DNA from: VXYL01 sp965243095
GTDB lineage: Bacteria > Pseudomonadota > Gammaproteobacteria > Pseudomonadales > Azotimanducaceae
NCBI GenBank assembly: GCA_965243095.1
Contig: OZ251530.1
Location: 2,790,001-2,854,000 of the forward strand
DNA length: 64,000 nucleotides
Reading direction: 5' to 3'
Shown: positions 8,331-16,253 of the stretch, one piece after another
Layout: each line of letters opens with the position of its first letter
Numbering within the stretch: the first letter of the stretch is position 1
Notes under the pieces: generated by a model
Told to the model about the DNA's origin: nothing
Databases searched by the model: none
The model's input: the letters and a program-made list of their open reading frames with translations, nothing else
Translations under genes and position numbers: made by a program

Positions 8331-8352
8331 GCGCCTAGGCGCGTGGTATCTT
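8331..8352 (+). promoter_or_regulatory. 12-bp palindrome next to a possible -10 box of the AAA gene
   Basis: GCGCCTAGGCGC (8331-8342) is a perfect palindrome, followed at 8347-8352 by TATCTT, a -10-like box only 6 nt before the ATG at 8359. If this box is used, the mRNA would be almost leaderless. No good -35 box is seen. Operator function is inference. Confidence 0.35.
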
Positions 8353-8358
8353 CTCGGC

Positions 8359-9696
8359 ATGGTGTGCGCCAACGATCTTTCGTCAACCGTCCGCGACGCG
8401 CTTGCACGATTGGCGACGACAGCCGATCGCACCTCGCCAGCGGTCTTCGCCGGCCGCGACGACGAGTTCCGCCTGCTCGACGCCGCCGCACAGAGGGTGG
8501 CGGAGGGCCAGCGCGGCCACACCGTCGTCATTGAAGGCGTGCCGGGGGCAGGCAAGACCGCGTTGCTGGACGAGTACGCCGCTCGGCTGATGGCCGCTGA
8601 CGCGAAGGCGTCGCGTCCCGTCGTCCCCGTGCCCTTGCGGCCGGGCGATTTGGACAATCCGCCCGGCGCGATCATCCAAGAGGTAGCCCGACAGTTCAGC
8701 GAGTTCGAGGCGTCAAAGGAGTGGGGGAGGTCGGTGAATCGCATCGTTGGCGGGGCTTCGCTGGTCGCCAACACGTTGTTTGCCCACTTCACCAAAAGGG
8801 CCTTCGCAGAATTCAAACCGTCCGCCAAAGCGCCCAACTCGCTCCCCGTAGCGCTGGACGAGTACGTTTCGTCACGGCTTGGTCGGCGCGACAGCACCAT
8901 CCTGCTGCTGGTCGATGAAGCGCAGAACCTGAGCGACACGCCCCATGTGCGCCACAATCTGGATGCGCTGCACGGTGGCGTTCGCGGTCGCGCGCAAGTG
9001 ATGCTCGCTTGTTTGGGGTTGACGAACACCGCCGATCGCCTGCGCGAACTGGGTTTGTCGCGGCTTGCGCGGGGGCATTTGAGAACGATTGGCCCGCTGT
9101 CCGCCGAAGATGCGAAGCACACCGTCCAAGGGACGCTTGAATTGGCGTTGGCCGACCACCCGTTCGACCACGGCTCTATTGATCGGATGGCGCAATGGAT
9201 AGGAGCGGCCGTTGACGCCATCCTTGCCGAGAGCGGCAATTTCCCCCACCATTTGGCCAACGGCTGCCACGCATTGGCGGAAATCCTGCTGAACGAAGGT
9301 ATCGGCGACGTGCCCCCGGTGGAAAAGCTGCGCGGCCTTTGTCGAGACCACAAGCGGGAGTACTACGAGGCGCGGCTGCGCCCTTGGTTCGACCACACCG
9401 TTGCCTTGGCGCACGCCTTTGGACGCGACCCGGGCGCCTGGACGCCTTACAGCGATGTCAAACGAGCGCTGATCGCGTCGGACAACACCGGCGAGCGGGT
9501 GGAAAGCGGAGAGGCGTCACGGATTGTGAAGGAGCTGCGCGCCTGTGGTTACATTGAGGGCAACGGCGGAGCGTGTCGCCCGGCCTTGCCGTCTATGGCG
9601 GGTCACTTCAAGGGCATGTTGCGCGAGTTGGCGCCCGACGACGAAGTGGCGCAAACGATCCGATCCGCTCTCCCCGACTGGAACGAGCGCGGCTGA
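8359..9696 (+). CDS. AAA ATPase, ORC/STAND-like (type I copy)
   Basis: A 445-residue soluble ATPase. FAGRDDEFRLL near residue 31 precedes Walker A GVPGAGKT (60-67); Walker B is ILLLVDEAQN (about 180-188). A helical lid with the segment NFPHHLANGCHALAE follows, and the C-terminal 90 residues look like a winged helix (WTPYSDVKRALIASD to GYIEGNGGACRPALPSM). The layout recalls ORC/Cdc6-like and STAND-type AAA proteins that act as DNA-bound or signal-sensing switches. It is clearly related to the protein at 23340 (shared FAGR, NFPHHLANGCH, HKREYY and CRPALPS motifs). Its own neighbours are an amidase and a monooxygenase. The function is unknown. Confidence 0.82.
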   Translation: MVCANDLSSTVRDALARLATTADRTSPAVFAGRDDEFRLLDAAAQRVAEGQRGHTVVIEGVPGAGKTALLDEYAARLMAADAKASRPVVPVPLRPGDLDNPPGAIIQEVARQFSEFEASKEWGRSVNRIVGGASLVANTLFAHFTKRAFAEFKPSAKAPNSLPVALDEYVSSRLGRRDSTILLLVDEAQNLSDTPHVRHNLDALHGGVRGRAQVMLACLGLTNTADRLRELGLSRLARGHLRTIGPLSAEDAKHTVQGTLELALADHPFDHGSIDRMAQWIGAAVDAILAESGNFPHHLANGCHALAEILLNEGIGDVPPVEKLRGLCRDHKREYYEARLRPWFDHTVALAHAFGRDPGAWTPYSDVKRALIASDNTGERVESGEASRIVKELRACGYIEGNGGACRPALPSMAGHFKGMLRELAPDDEVAQTIRSALPDWNERG

Positions 9697-9704
9697 ACGG
9701 AATA

Positions 9705-10667
9705 TCACATGCGCGGCATCACCTCATCGGTGAGCAGCAACAACGTCTGGTGGCTCAAGATGGAGGCGAGCAGGTAGTCGAGGGGAATCTCCGCCTCTAG
9801 GCGCTTCAATTCGTCCACCACCTTCGCCGGCGAGCCGTGGATGATCACCTCGTTCACATAGCGCTCCACGCGCTCGGCCTTGGTGGGCGCGTTTGGCCCG
9901 GGCGGGGCGTAGGCGTCCAACGTCCACTCAGCGCCTTGCCGCGCCACCGCTTCGGCGGCGGCGTCCGTGGGCGCGATGGCCAGCAGGCGCGCCATCGGCG
10001 TGTCGCGCTGCTGCTCGAAGCCGTGCTCGGCGAGGGTGGCGCGGTAGCTCGCGTGCTTGCTGCCGATCTCGCCGTGCGTGGAGTGCGGGTCCATCAATAT
10101 CGCGTGGCCTTGGCTGGCCGCCCAGCCAATGGCGTCCAGCGAACTCGCCGCGATCCAAGTGGGCAGCGGGTCCTGCAGCGGCTTCGGCAGCACTTCCACG
10201 TCTCGATATTCGCTGAAGCGGCCTTGGTAGGTGAGCGGTTCGTCGCGCCAAGCGCGCAGCACGATGGCCACGTTTTCGCGGAAGCGGGCGTAGGAATCCT
10301 CGCCGCCGACCCCGAACACCTCCATCTCCTTGCGGTCGAAGCCGCGCCCGGCGCCCCAGTTGACGCGCCCGCCGGAAAGGTTGTCGAGCAGCGCCACCTC
10401 CTCGGCCAGGCGGAGCGGATGGTAGAACGCCGCCAAGCTCACGCCGGTGCCGATGCGCAGGTTGCGCGTGATGTCCGCGACGTGCATGCCCATGATGTGT
10501 ACCGACGGGCAAACGCTGTAGGTGGAGAAATGGTGCTCCGCCAGCCAAACGGCGTCGTAACCCGCGCCGTCCATGATGCGCACCCGCTCCAACGCCCGTT
10601 GATAGACGGTGCCGAGCGGCACACGGCGGCCGGGCCAACTGAAGAATTGCAGGACGCCGAATTTCAC
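9705..10667 (-). CDS. luciferase-like flavin monooxygenase (LLM class)
   Basis: A 320-residue TIM-barrel protein of the bacterial luciferase-like family, which uses reduced flavin and oxygen to oxidise an organic substrate. Typical segments are GYDAVWLAEHHFSTYSVCPS, the NLRIGTGVSLAAFYHPLRLA strand-helix, LSGGRVNWGAGRGF and the later ARFRENVAIVLRAW. It has normal length for the group and no signal peptide. It is transcribed leftward, tail to tail with the AAA gene (8 nt between them). A TATAAT box lies on the same strand about 27 nt upstream of the ATG, overlapped upstream by a palindrome (10702-10721). The substrate cannot be predicted. Confidence 0.92.
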   Translation of the reverse strand: MKFGVLQFFSWPGRRVPLGTVYQRALERVRIMDGAGYDAVWLAEHHFSTYSVCPSVHIMGMHVADITRNLRIGTGVSLAAFYHPLRLAEEVALLDNLSGGRVNWGAGRGFDRKEMEVFGVGGEDSYARFRENVAIVLRAWRDEPLTYQGRFSEYRDVEVLPKPLQDPLPTWIAASSLDAIGWAASQGHAILMDPHSTHGEIGSKHASYRATLAEHGFEQQRDTPMARLLAIAPTDAAAEAVARQGAEWTLDAYAPPGPNAPTKAERVERYVNEVIIHGSPAKVVDELKRLEAEIPLDYLLASILSHQTLLLLTDEVMPRM

Positions 10668-10693
10668 GCCGCCTCCGGTGTTCGCTTGGACGA

Positions 10694-10721
10694 ATTATAG
10701 TGCTTGGCGTCAGCGCCAAGC
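10694..10721 (-). promoter_or_regulatory. promoter with operator-like palindrome for the monooxygenase gene
   Basis: On the minus strand TATAAT (10699-10694) is a perfect -10 box. Immediately upstream lies the exact inverted repeat GCTTGGCG-N4-CGCCAAGC (10702-10721), which covers the expected -35 region. No T-run follows on either side, so it is not a typical terminator; an operator for a dimeric regulator is more likely. Confidence 0.55.
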
Positions 10722-10831
10722 CCGACACGCCAAGCTGCTGGCAGTGCCAGCGCGAGTTGGCGCGTCTCCGGTCGTGCCTTGAAAGGCCGTAGTCCCTCCC
10801 AACCCGGTGCCAGCACGCCGTTGGTTCCTTG

Positions 10832-12061
10832 CTACGCTCCGGGCGCGAGGTTCTCCGGTGCGAACGGATCCGCGCTGCGCGGAGGTTGCGCGGGAGCTTT
10901 TTCCGTGGATTCGTCGCCGTCTGTTTCCGTTGTCTCGCCTGGGATTTCAAGGTTGTCCGGCGCGAAGATGCTCGCCGGCTCGTCGTGGCGGCGAACGTCT
11001 TCTTCTTCGGCAGGCGAGGGCGCTTCCCGGCTTTGCCGTTCGCGGCGCAGCGCGTCGATGCGCTCTTGGGCGGCGCGGCGCTTTTCCTCCCGCACCGCGG
11101 CTTTGCATTCCTCCACGCCCATGGTGCCGGCGAAGTAGATCGTGCCCACGCCCACGACGGAGATCAGCACTAGCACCGCCAGCGCCGGGTTCAACAACAG
11201 CGTGGCTCGGCGTGTGCCGTTGTTGCCTTCTTTTCCCTCGTTGGCGCGCGCCTCGCGACGCTTGAGTATTTCGTAAACCGCCGCGCCGGCGAGCGTTAAC
11301 GCGACGATGATCACCGCCAGAGCGCTGATCGACGGGTTGATGCCGTGGCGCACTTTGCTGGCCAGCACGGTGACGAGTGTTTCGCTGGTGAGACTGGTGA
11401 ACACGGTGGTGTTGTAGTTCTCGAACGAGGCGAGAAACGCCAACACGGCTGCGGAGCCGATGGCGGGTTTCAGAAACGGCAGCAACACCCTGCGGAAGGA
11501 CTGCCCGGGCGTCGCGCCTAGATCCCGCGCCGCTTCCTCCAGCGCCCCGTCGAAGCGTTGCAGGCGGGCGACGAAGATCAACATGCAATACGCGGAAACG
11601 AAAGTCGTTTGGCCGATGATGGTGAGAAAAATCCCGTTGTAGAACACGCTTTCCTCGCCGGCGCCGAACATGCGCCCGAGCCGATCCCAGAACACCAGCG
11701 TGGAAATGCCGAGCACCACCCCGGGAATGAGAATCGGCGAAATGGTCATCGTGTAGTACCACGGCCGCGCGCGGTCCGGAACCTGCGTTAGCAATAGCGC
11801 CCCGGCCATGCCCACGGGCACCGCCAAGACCACCACGCCGAGCCCGATCGCCACGCTGTTGCCCAAGCCGCGCATGAGTTTGTCATCGGCGGTCAACGCG
11901 CCGAACCACTCCACGGAAAAGCACTCGAACGGTGTCACCCGCGGAAACGCCGAACTATTGAACGCGGTGACACCCATCACCAATAACGGGCCGAACAAAT
12001 ACACAAAGAACAAGGCGACGAACGTCGCCAAGAAGAAACGGGCGACGTTGTTCGCGGTCAT
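10832..12061 (-). CDS. ABC transporter permease, PotC-like, with C-terminal extension
   Basis: This is the second inner-membrane permease of a spermidine/putrescine-type importer. Six membrane helices are visible in the first 270 residues, with the coupling-loop EAA region EEAARDLGATPGQSFRRVLLP, which contacts the ATPase. PotC-like proteins usually end near 260-280 residues; this one has 409. The added part holds an extra hydrophobic segment (ALAVLVLISVVGVGTIYFAG) and then a charged, low-complexity tail rich in Glu, Arg and Pro, probably disordered. The ATG at 12061 overlaps the upstream permease gene by 4 nt. It is the last gene of a leftward operon. Confidence 0.9.
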   Translation of the reverse strand: MTANNVARFFLATFVALFFVYLFGPLLVMGVTAFNSSAFPRVTPFECFSVEWFGALTADDKLMRGLGNSVAIGLGVVVLAVPVGMAGALLLTQVPDRARPWYYTMTISPILIPGVVLGISTLVFWDRLGRMFGAGEESVFYNGIFLTIIGQTTFVSAYCMLIFVARLQRFDGALEEAARDLGATPGQSFRRVLLPFLKPAIGSAAVLAFLASFENYNTTVFTSLTSETLVTVLASKVRHGINPSISALAVIIVALTLAGAAVYEILKRREARANEGKEGNNGTRRATLLLNPALAVLVLISVVGVGTIYFAGTMGVEECKAAVREEKRRAAQERIDALRRERQSREAPSPAEEEDVRRHDEPASIFAPDNLEIPGETTETDGDESTEKAPAQPPRSADPFAPENLAPGA

Positions 12062-12972
12062 CTTCCCAGCTCGGAAAGCCGCACTTTGCCCACGCGCATC
12101 GCCAGCAGAACCAGCAGCACCGTGGACACCAGCAACACGATGGCGTAGGCCGAGCCGCGCGGCCAATTGTTGCCGGTGTTGAACCATTGGTAGATGATCT
12201 GCGTGAACCACAGGCTGCTCGGCCCGCCGAGGATCTGCGGCGCCGCCAAAGCGCCGGCGCTCAGCATGAACACCATCGTGCAACCGGAACTGATGCCCGG
12301 CTTGGCGTGCGGAATCACCACGCGCCAATGCACGCGGAAGGTGGAGGCGCCCATGTCGTGCGCCGCCTCCACCTGGTTTCGATCCAAGCTCTCGATGGCG
12401 TTGTAGAGCGGGAAAATCATCAGCAGCACGAAGGCGTAGGCAAGGCCGCTGTACAGCGCGACGTTGGCGCGGATGAAGTCCAGCGGCACCTCCGCCACGC
12501 CGAGAAACAACAACGCGTCGTTGATGACGCCGCTGCCGCCGAACAGGATGCGAAACGCGAAGGCGCGCAGAATCTCGTTCACCCAAAACGGCACCACTAG
12601 GGAAAGCACTAGCAACCGCGCCCAGCCGCCATGCGCGGATTGCGCGAGCAGATAGGCGATGGGGTAGCAGATCGCCAAATCCAACGCCGCCACCAAGGCC
12701 GCCACCACCAATGTGCGCGCGAACACGGCGAGGTCGATGGTGTTGTAGCCGTCTGGTTCGCTGCCGCGAAGCAGATACTCGTAGTGCTCCAGCGTATAGG
12801 TGTCTTGCGCACCGCCTTGCTCGGCCGGCGGCAAATTGGGACGGAAGGAGAAGTCCACCATCGCCAGTTGCGGCAGCAGTATCAACAACAACACCCAAAA
12901 CGCCGCCAACGCGAGCAGGCAGGCGCCGAATCCGGTGCCGAAGCGAGCGACCAAAGAGTGCAACCAGTGCAA
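12058..12972 (-). CDS. ABC transporter permease, PotB-like
   Basis: First permease of the polyamine-type importer, 304 residues with six predicted helices. The N-terminal helix is ACLLALAAFWVLLLILLPQL; a periplasmic loop follows; the EAA loop is EAAHDMGASTFRVHWRVVIP. Helices such as FVLLMIFPLYNAIESL fit the BPD_transp_1 fold. It starts 15 nt after the ATPase gene ends and overlaps the next permease by 4 nt, so the two are probably translated together. Substrate choice (spermidine, putrescine or another small cation) is set by the binding protein and cannot be read from this sequence. Confidence 0.92.
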   Translation of the reverse strand: MHWLHSLVARFGTGFGACLLALAAFWVLLLILLPQLAMVDFSFRPNLPPAEQGGAQDTYTLEHYEYLLRGSEPDGYNTIDLAVFARTLVVAALVAALDLAICYPIAYLLAQSAHGGWARLLVLSLVVPFWVNEILRAFAFRILFGGSGVINDALLFLGVAEVPLDFIRANVALYSGLAYAFVLLMIFPLYNAIESLDRNQVEAAHDMGASTFRVHWRVVIPHAKPGISSGCTMVFMLSAGALAAPQILGGPSSLWFTQIIYQWFNTGNNWPRGSAYAIVLLVSTVLLVLLAMRVGKVRLSELGR

Positions 12973-12987
12973 GACGAAGGCTCGTGT

Positions 12988-14127
12988 TTAGTCGTTCGCC
13001 AACGGCCCGTCCGGCAACGCCACCGAGCGGTCCGGTGAAAAACACAATGTCACCTCGCCGCCGGCGCCATGTGCCGCCGGCGGTGGCGCGGTTGCTTGCG
13101 CGCCGCCCGGAGCGTTCACCCGCGTCATCGTGGCGCGTTGCTTGCCGGCGCCGATCTCAAGGAAGACGTGCCAGAAGCGCCCTTCGAACTCGATTCCCGC
13201 GACGGTGGCCGGGAAGTTGTTTTCGCCGTCGTCGCTGGTGGCGAAACGCAGCGACTCCGGGCGAACGAAAACAAGCGCGGCATCGCCAACAGCGAGTTGC
13301 CGTCCGTTCCGCCCCGCTTGGCGGGCGCGCAACATTCCAACCTCCGTTGCGACGTTCGCGTAGTCGCCGTCCACTTCCCGCACCTGGCCGCGAAACGCGT
13401 TGTTTTCGCCCACGAAGGAGGCAACGAAAGCGGACTCCGGCTGATCGTACAGCGCGTTGCCGTCGGCCACCTGTTCGATCACGCCGCCGCGCATCACCGC
13501 CACTTGGTCGGACATGGTGAGCGCTTCGCCTTGGTCGTGGGTGATGTAAATGAACGTGATGCCGACGCGGCGTTGAATCGCCCGCAGTTCCCGGCGCATG
13601 TGTTCGCGCAACTTCAAATCCAAGGCGGAAAGGGGTTCGTCGAGCAGCAACACGTCCGGTTCAGCGGCGAGCGCCCGGGCGATGGCCACCCGCTGGCGTT
13701 GGCCGCCGGAGAGCTCGTCGCAGGTCTTGTCGCCTTGGCCGGGCAACGCGATCAGCTCCAGCAGCTCGTCGGCGCGTTTGCGCCGCGCCGCGCGCGCAAC
13801 GCCGCGCACTTCCAGCGCGAAGGCGATGTTCTCCCAAACCTTCATCAGCGGAAACAACGCGAGATTCTGAAACACCAGCGCGGTGGGGCGCTTGTTCGGC
13901 CCGATGCCGGCCATGTTTTTGCCGCCGATGCGGATCTCGCCGGCGGACGGTTGCACGAAACCGGAAATCGCCCGCAGCAGAGTGGTCTTGCCGCAACCCG
14001 AAGGGCCGAGAAAACTGAAAAACGTCCCGGCGGCGATGTGGACCCGCGCATCGCGCACGGCCACGAAGTCGCCGAAGCGAACGCTCACATCATCGAGATC
14101 GACCGCCGCCGTCACCAACGCTCCCAA
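12988..14127 (-). CDS. ABC transporter ATP-binding protein, PotA-like
   Basis: ATPase of the importer, 379 residues. Walker A is GPSGCGKTT, the signature LSGGQRQRVAIARAL, Walker B VLLLDEPLSALD and the switch His lies in IYITHDQGEAL. The C-terminal third (from about residue 240) is a TOBE-type domain, as in PotA and other CUT1/MOI importers, ending in a segment rich in Ala, Gly and Pro (PGGAQATAPPPAAHGAGGEV). It follows the binding-protein gene after 118 nt and precedes the permeases, giving the order binding protein, ATPase, permease, permease on the minus strand. It could also energise the second, ATPase-less permease at 58.3 kb. Confidence 0.94.
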   Translation of the reverse strand: MGALVTAAVDLDDVSVRFGDFVAVRDARVHIAAGTFFSFLGPSGCGKTTLLRAISGFVQPSAGEIRIGGKNMAGIGPNKRPTALVFQNLALFPLMKVWENIAFALEVRGVARAARRKRADELLELIALPGQGDKTCDELSGGQRQRVAIARALAAEPDVLLLDEPLSALDLKLREHMRRELRAIQRRVGITFIYITHDQGEALTMSDQVAVMRGGVIEQVADGNALYDQPESAFVASFVGENNAFRGQVREVDGDYANVATEVGMLRARQAGRNGRQLAVGDAALVFVRPESLRFATSDDGENNFPATVAGIEFEGRFWHVFLEIGAGKQRATMTRVNAPGGAQATAPPPAAHGAGGEVTLCFSPDRSVALPDGPLAND

Positions 14128-14245
14128 GCGTTCCGCACCGCCGCCACAGCGCCACGCCCGCGCTCCCAGGCGCCGTCACCAAAGATCTGTCGTACACCCA
14201 CGCCCGCGTTCCGAGCAGTAACCGGGGATTTGCCGCACACCCGCA

Positions 14246-15427
14246 TCAAGCGTGGACGAACTCGTTGCGCATTTCCGTGCGGGCGTCCGCGTACCACTGC
14301 GGCTCGCGCGGCCACTGCCAAAGATCGCGCAGCGAATCGCCGGGATACACGGATGCGAACACGTCGGCGTAGCGGCTGCTGGCGTGCTCGGTGGCGCCGC
14401 GCACCGCCGAGTTGTAGCCGTGGCCGCCGCTCCAACCGCCGTCTTCGCCGCCGTCGATGGCTTTGCCGGCCACTTCCGGGCGCAGCAGGTAGTCGATGAA
14501 AGCGTAGGCCGCATCGATGTTCTGCGCGGCGCGGGAAAGCGCCACGCCGTCCACCCACGCCAGCGCTCCTTCCACGGGCGCGCGGTATTGCACGGGTTCG
14601 CCGCTTTGCATCAGTTTGATGGGCGGGCCGTCCCAAGTTTGCCCCACCAGTACGCCTTCGTTGAGCAGGCCGTTCTTCTGCGCGTCGGCGTCGTTCCAGA
14701 ACAGTTTCACCTGCTGCTTGCGGGCGATGCAGAAATCCGTCACCTTGCGCCAAGTGGCGCGCATGGTTGGCAAATCTTGATAAGCCGCGCGCATCGCGCC
14801 GGGTTCCAGTTCGCCAATGGCCTCCAAATGCAGGCCGGCGGCGAGCATCCCGGAGTGCGGCCGCATCATCGTTTTGCCGCGCACGTCGGCGTGCCAAAGG
14901 TCGCCGTAGCTGGGCCGCTCGTCGTCCCGCGGCGGCAGCCACAGGTCCGTGCGCCAAGCCATGCCCTCGGTGCCCCACACCAGCGGCAGCCAATGCGCGC
15001 CTTCGTCGTGGAAGTTCCACTCGGTTTCGCCGATGGCGCGCATGGCCGGGTTGGTGTTGCCGACGTTCTTCAGGCGCGTGAAGTCCAGCGGCCGCAGCAG
15101 GCCGAGCTCCGCCCACTGCGGGGAACGCATGTTGGTGGGGCTCACCAAGTCGATGCCGCGGCCGCCGGTGGCCTTCATCTTGGCGATGCTCTCCTCGTTG
15201 GAGCCAACGCCGGTGAGCACCACCTCGATGCCGGTTTCGGCTTGAAACGCCGCGAGCATTTCCGGCGGCAGATAGTCCGACCAAAAGAGCAGGTGCAAGC
15301 GGCCGGCCTCGCGCCGCTCGGATGCGCCGAGGATGCTGGGCCCGGCGGCGATCGCGGCGGCGACGCCGAGCCCCTTGAGCGCGGCGCGGCGCGTGCTTGG
15401 CATCTTCGCGCTGTTTCGCTGTGTCAA
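14246..15427 (-). CDS. extracellular solute-binding protein, PotD-like
   Basis: Periplasmic binding protein of the importer, 393 residues. The N-terminus has STRRAALKGLGVAAAIAAG, a hydrophobic signal with a twin arginine, possibly Tat-directed. The mature part has the PotD/PotF fold: LHLLFWSDYLPPEMLAAFQA, the ETGIEVVLTGVGSNEES strand-loop, LVWGTEGMAW and a C-terminal AYAFIDYLLRPEVAGKAI. It is the first gene of the leftward operon and is normally the most highly expressed. The 118-nt gap before the ATPase gene shows no clear gene or terminator. Substrate assignment to polyamines rests on family resemblance only. Confidence 0.9.
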   Translation of the reverse strand: MTQRNSAKMPSTRRAALKGLGVAAAIAAGPSILGASERREAGRLHLLFWSDYLPPEMLAAFQAETGIEVVLTGVGSNEESIAKMKATGGRGIDLVSPTNMRSPQWAELGLLRPLDFTRLKNVGNTNPAMRAIGETEWNFHDEGAHWLPLVWGTEGMAWRTDLWLPPRDDERPSYGDLWHADVRGKTMMRPHSGMLAAGLHLEAIGELEPGAMRAAYQDLPTMRATWRKVTDFCIARKQQVKLFWNDADAQKNGLLNEGVLVGQTWDGPPIKLMQSGEPVQYRAPVEGALAWVDGVALSRAAQNIDAAYAFIDYLLRPEVAGKAIDGGEDGGWSGGHGYNSAVRGATEHASSRYADVFASVYPGDSLRDLWQWPREPQWYADARTEMRNEFVHA

Positions 15428-15550
15428 CCGTTAAACCCCTTCGCGTGGCGACAGCCGCACGGTAGCAAAACTCGCCTGCCTTGACCATCTTGCGCACTCT
15501 GGCGAGCGCGTTGGAGTTTGCTGTGCAAACTCTTGCGCGATGCCGTTCTA

Positions 15551-16180
15551 TTATGGTCGCAGCTCCAACACCTCGCCGCTGGTGCGCGACGGTTCCACCG
15601 CGTACCACTCGCGCAGCGTGGTGCGCCAGCCGTTCTTGGCGCAGCGGTCGGCGAGCTCGTAGAACGTGGGGCGGCCCGGGTCGGCGATCACCACCCGTTG
15701 CACGCCGGCCCCAAGCGCCCGCGCCGAAAGCTCGAACAACGGTTTCACCATGCGATCCCAAAAGCAGATGTCCGAGCCCACCAGCGCATGCTCCTCGGCC
15801 AGCCGCTCGCCGTCCAAGGTGTCGAAATCGGCTTCCATGGGCGCCACCTTGACGTTGTTCAACGCCGCTGTCACTTCCAGGAACGGGAACACGTTCTTGT
15901 CCAAATCCACGCCGGTGACCTTGGCTTGGAAGCGGCGGGCGCAGAACACGGCGCCGGGCCCCCAGCCGCAGCCCAGTTCCATCACCCGGGCGCGGCTGCG
16001 CACCGGGTTGTGCAGCAGATAATCCATCAGCAGAAAGCTCGCCCGCCACGCCTTGTTGCCATGCACGGACGGCTCGTAGACGCGCTTCAAGCGGCGAATG
16101 ATGCGATGCTGCGAGGTGAGCAGATAAACCCCGTAGGCCCGGTAGATGTGCTCCTCGGGCAAGCGTTCCAACTCGGGCAT
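15551..16180 (-). CDS. class I SAM-dependent methyltransferase
   Basis: A 209-residue Rossmann-fold methyltransferase. Motif I is RVMELGCGWGPGAVFCAR, with the glycine-rich AdoMet loop; the acidic end of the second strand is VTGVDLDKN; a later SDICFWDRMVKPLFEL segment replaces the usual post-II region. This pattern recalls the small METTL/ETFB-lysine-methyltransferase group, whose members modify proteins, but the substrate is not clear. It is transcribed leftward, upstream of and separate from the ABC operon by 123 nt, and tail-adjacent to the AAA gene at 16254. The first ATG gives an N-terminus with no signal peptide. Confidence 0.85.
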   Translation of the reverse strand: MPELERLPEEHIYRAYGVYLLTSQHRIIRRLKRVYEPSVHGNKAWRASFLLMDYLLHNPVRSRARVMELGCGWGPGAVFCARRFQAKVTGVDLDKNVFPFLEVTAALNNVKVAPMEADFDTLDGERLAEEHALVGSDICFWDRMVKPLFELSARALGAGVQRVVIADPGRPTFYELADRCAKNGWRTTLREWYAVEPSRTSGEVLELRP

Positions 16181-16253
16181 GGGCAGACCGGATTCGCCAG
16201 TGCGCCAATTCTAGCCCGTCTTGGGCGTTTGCGAGGGTGGTCGTCAAACCGTT

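Noticed and set aside
8029..8358. N-terminal extension of the AAA ATPase at 8359
   Set aside because: The extension overlaps the start of the amidase gene on the other strand and has no similarity to the paralogue, which begins at the equivalent of residue 1.
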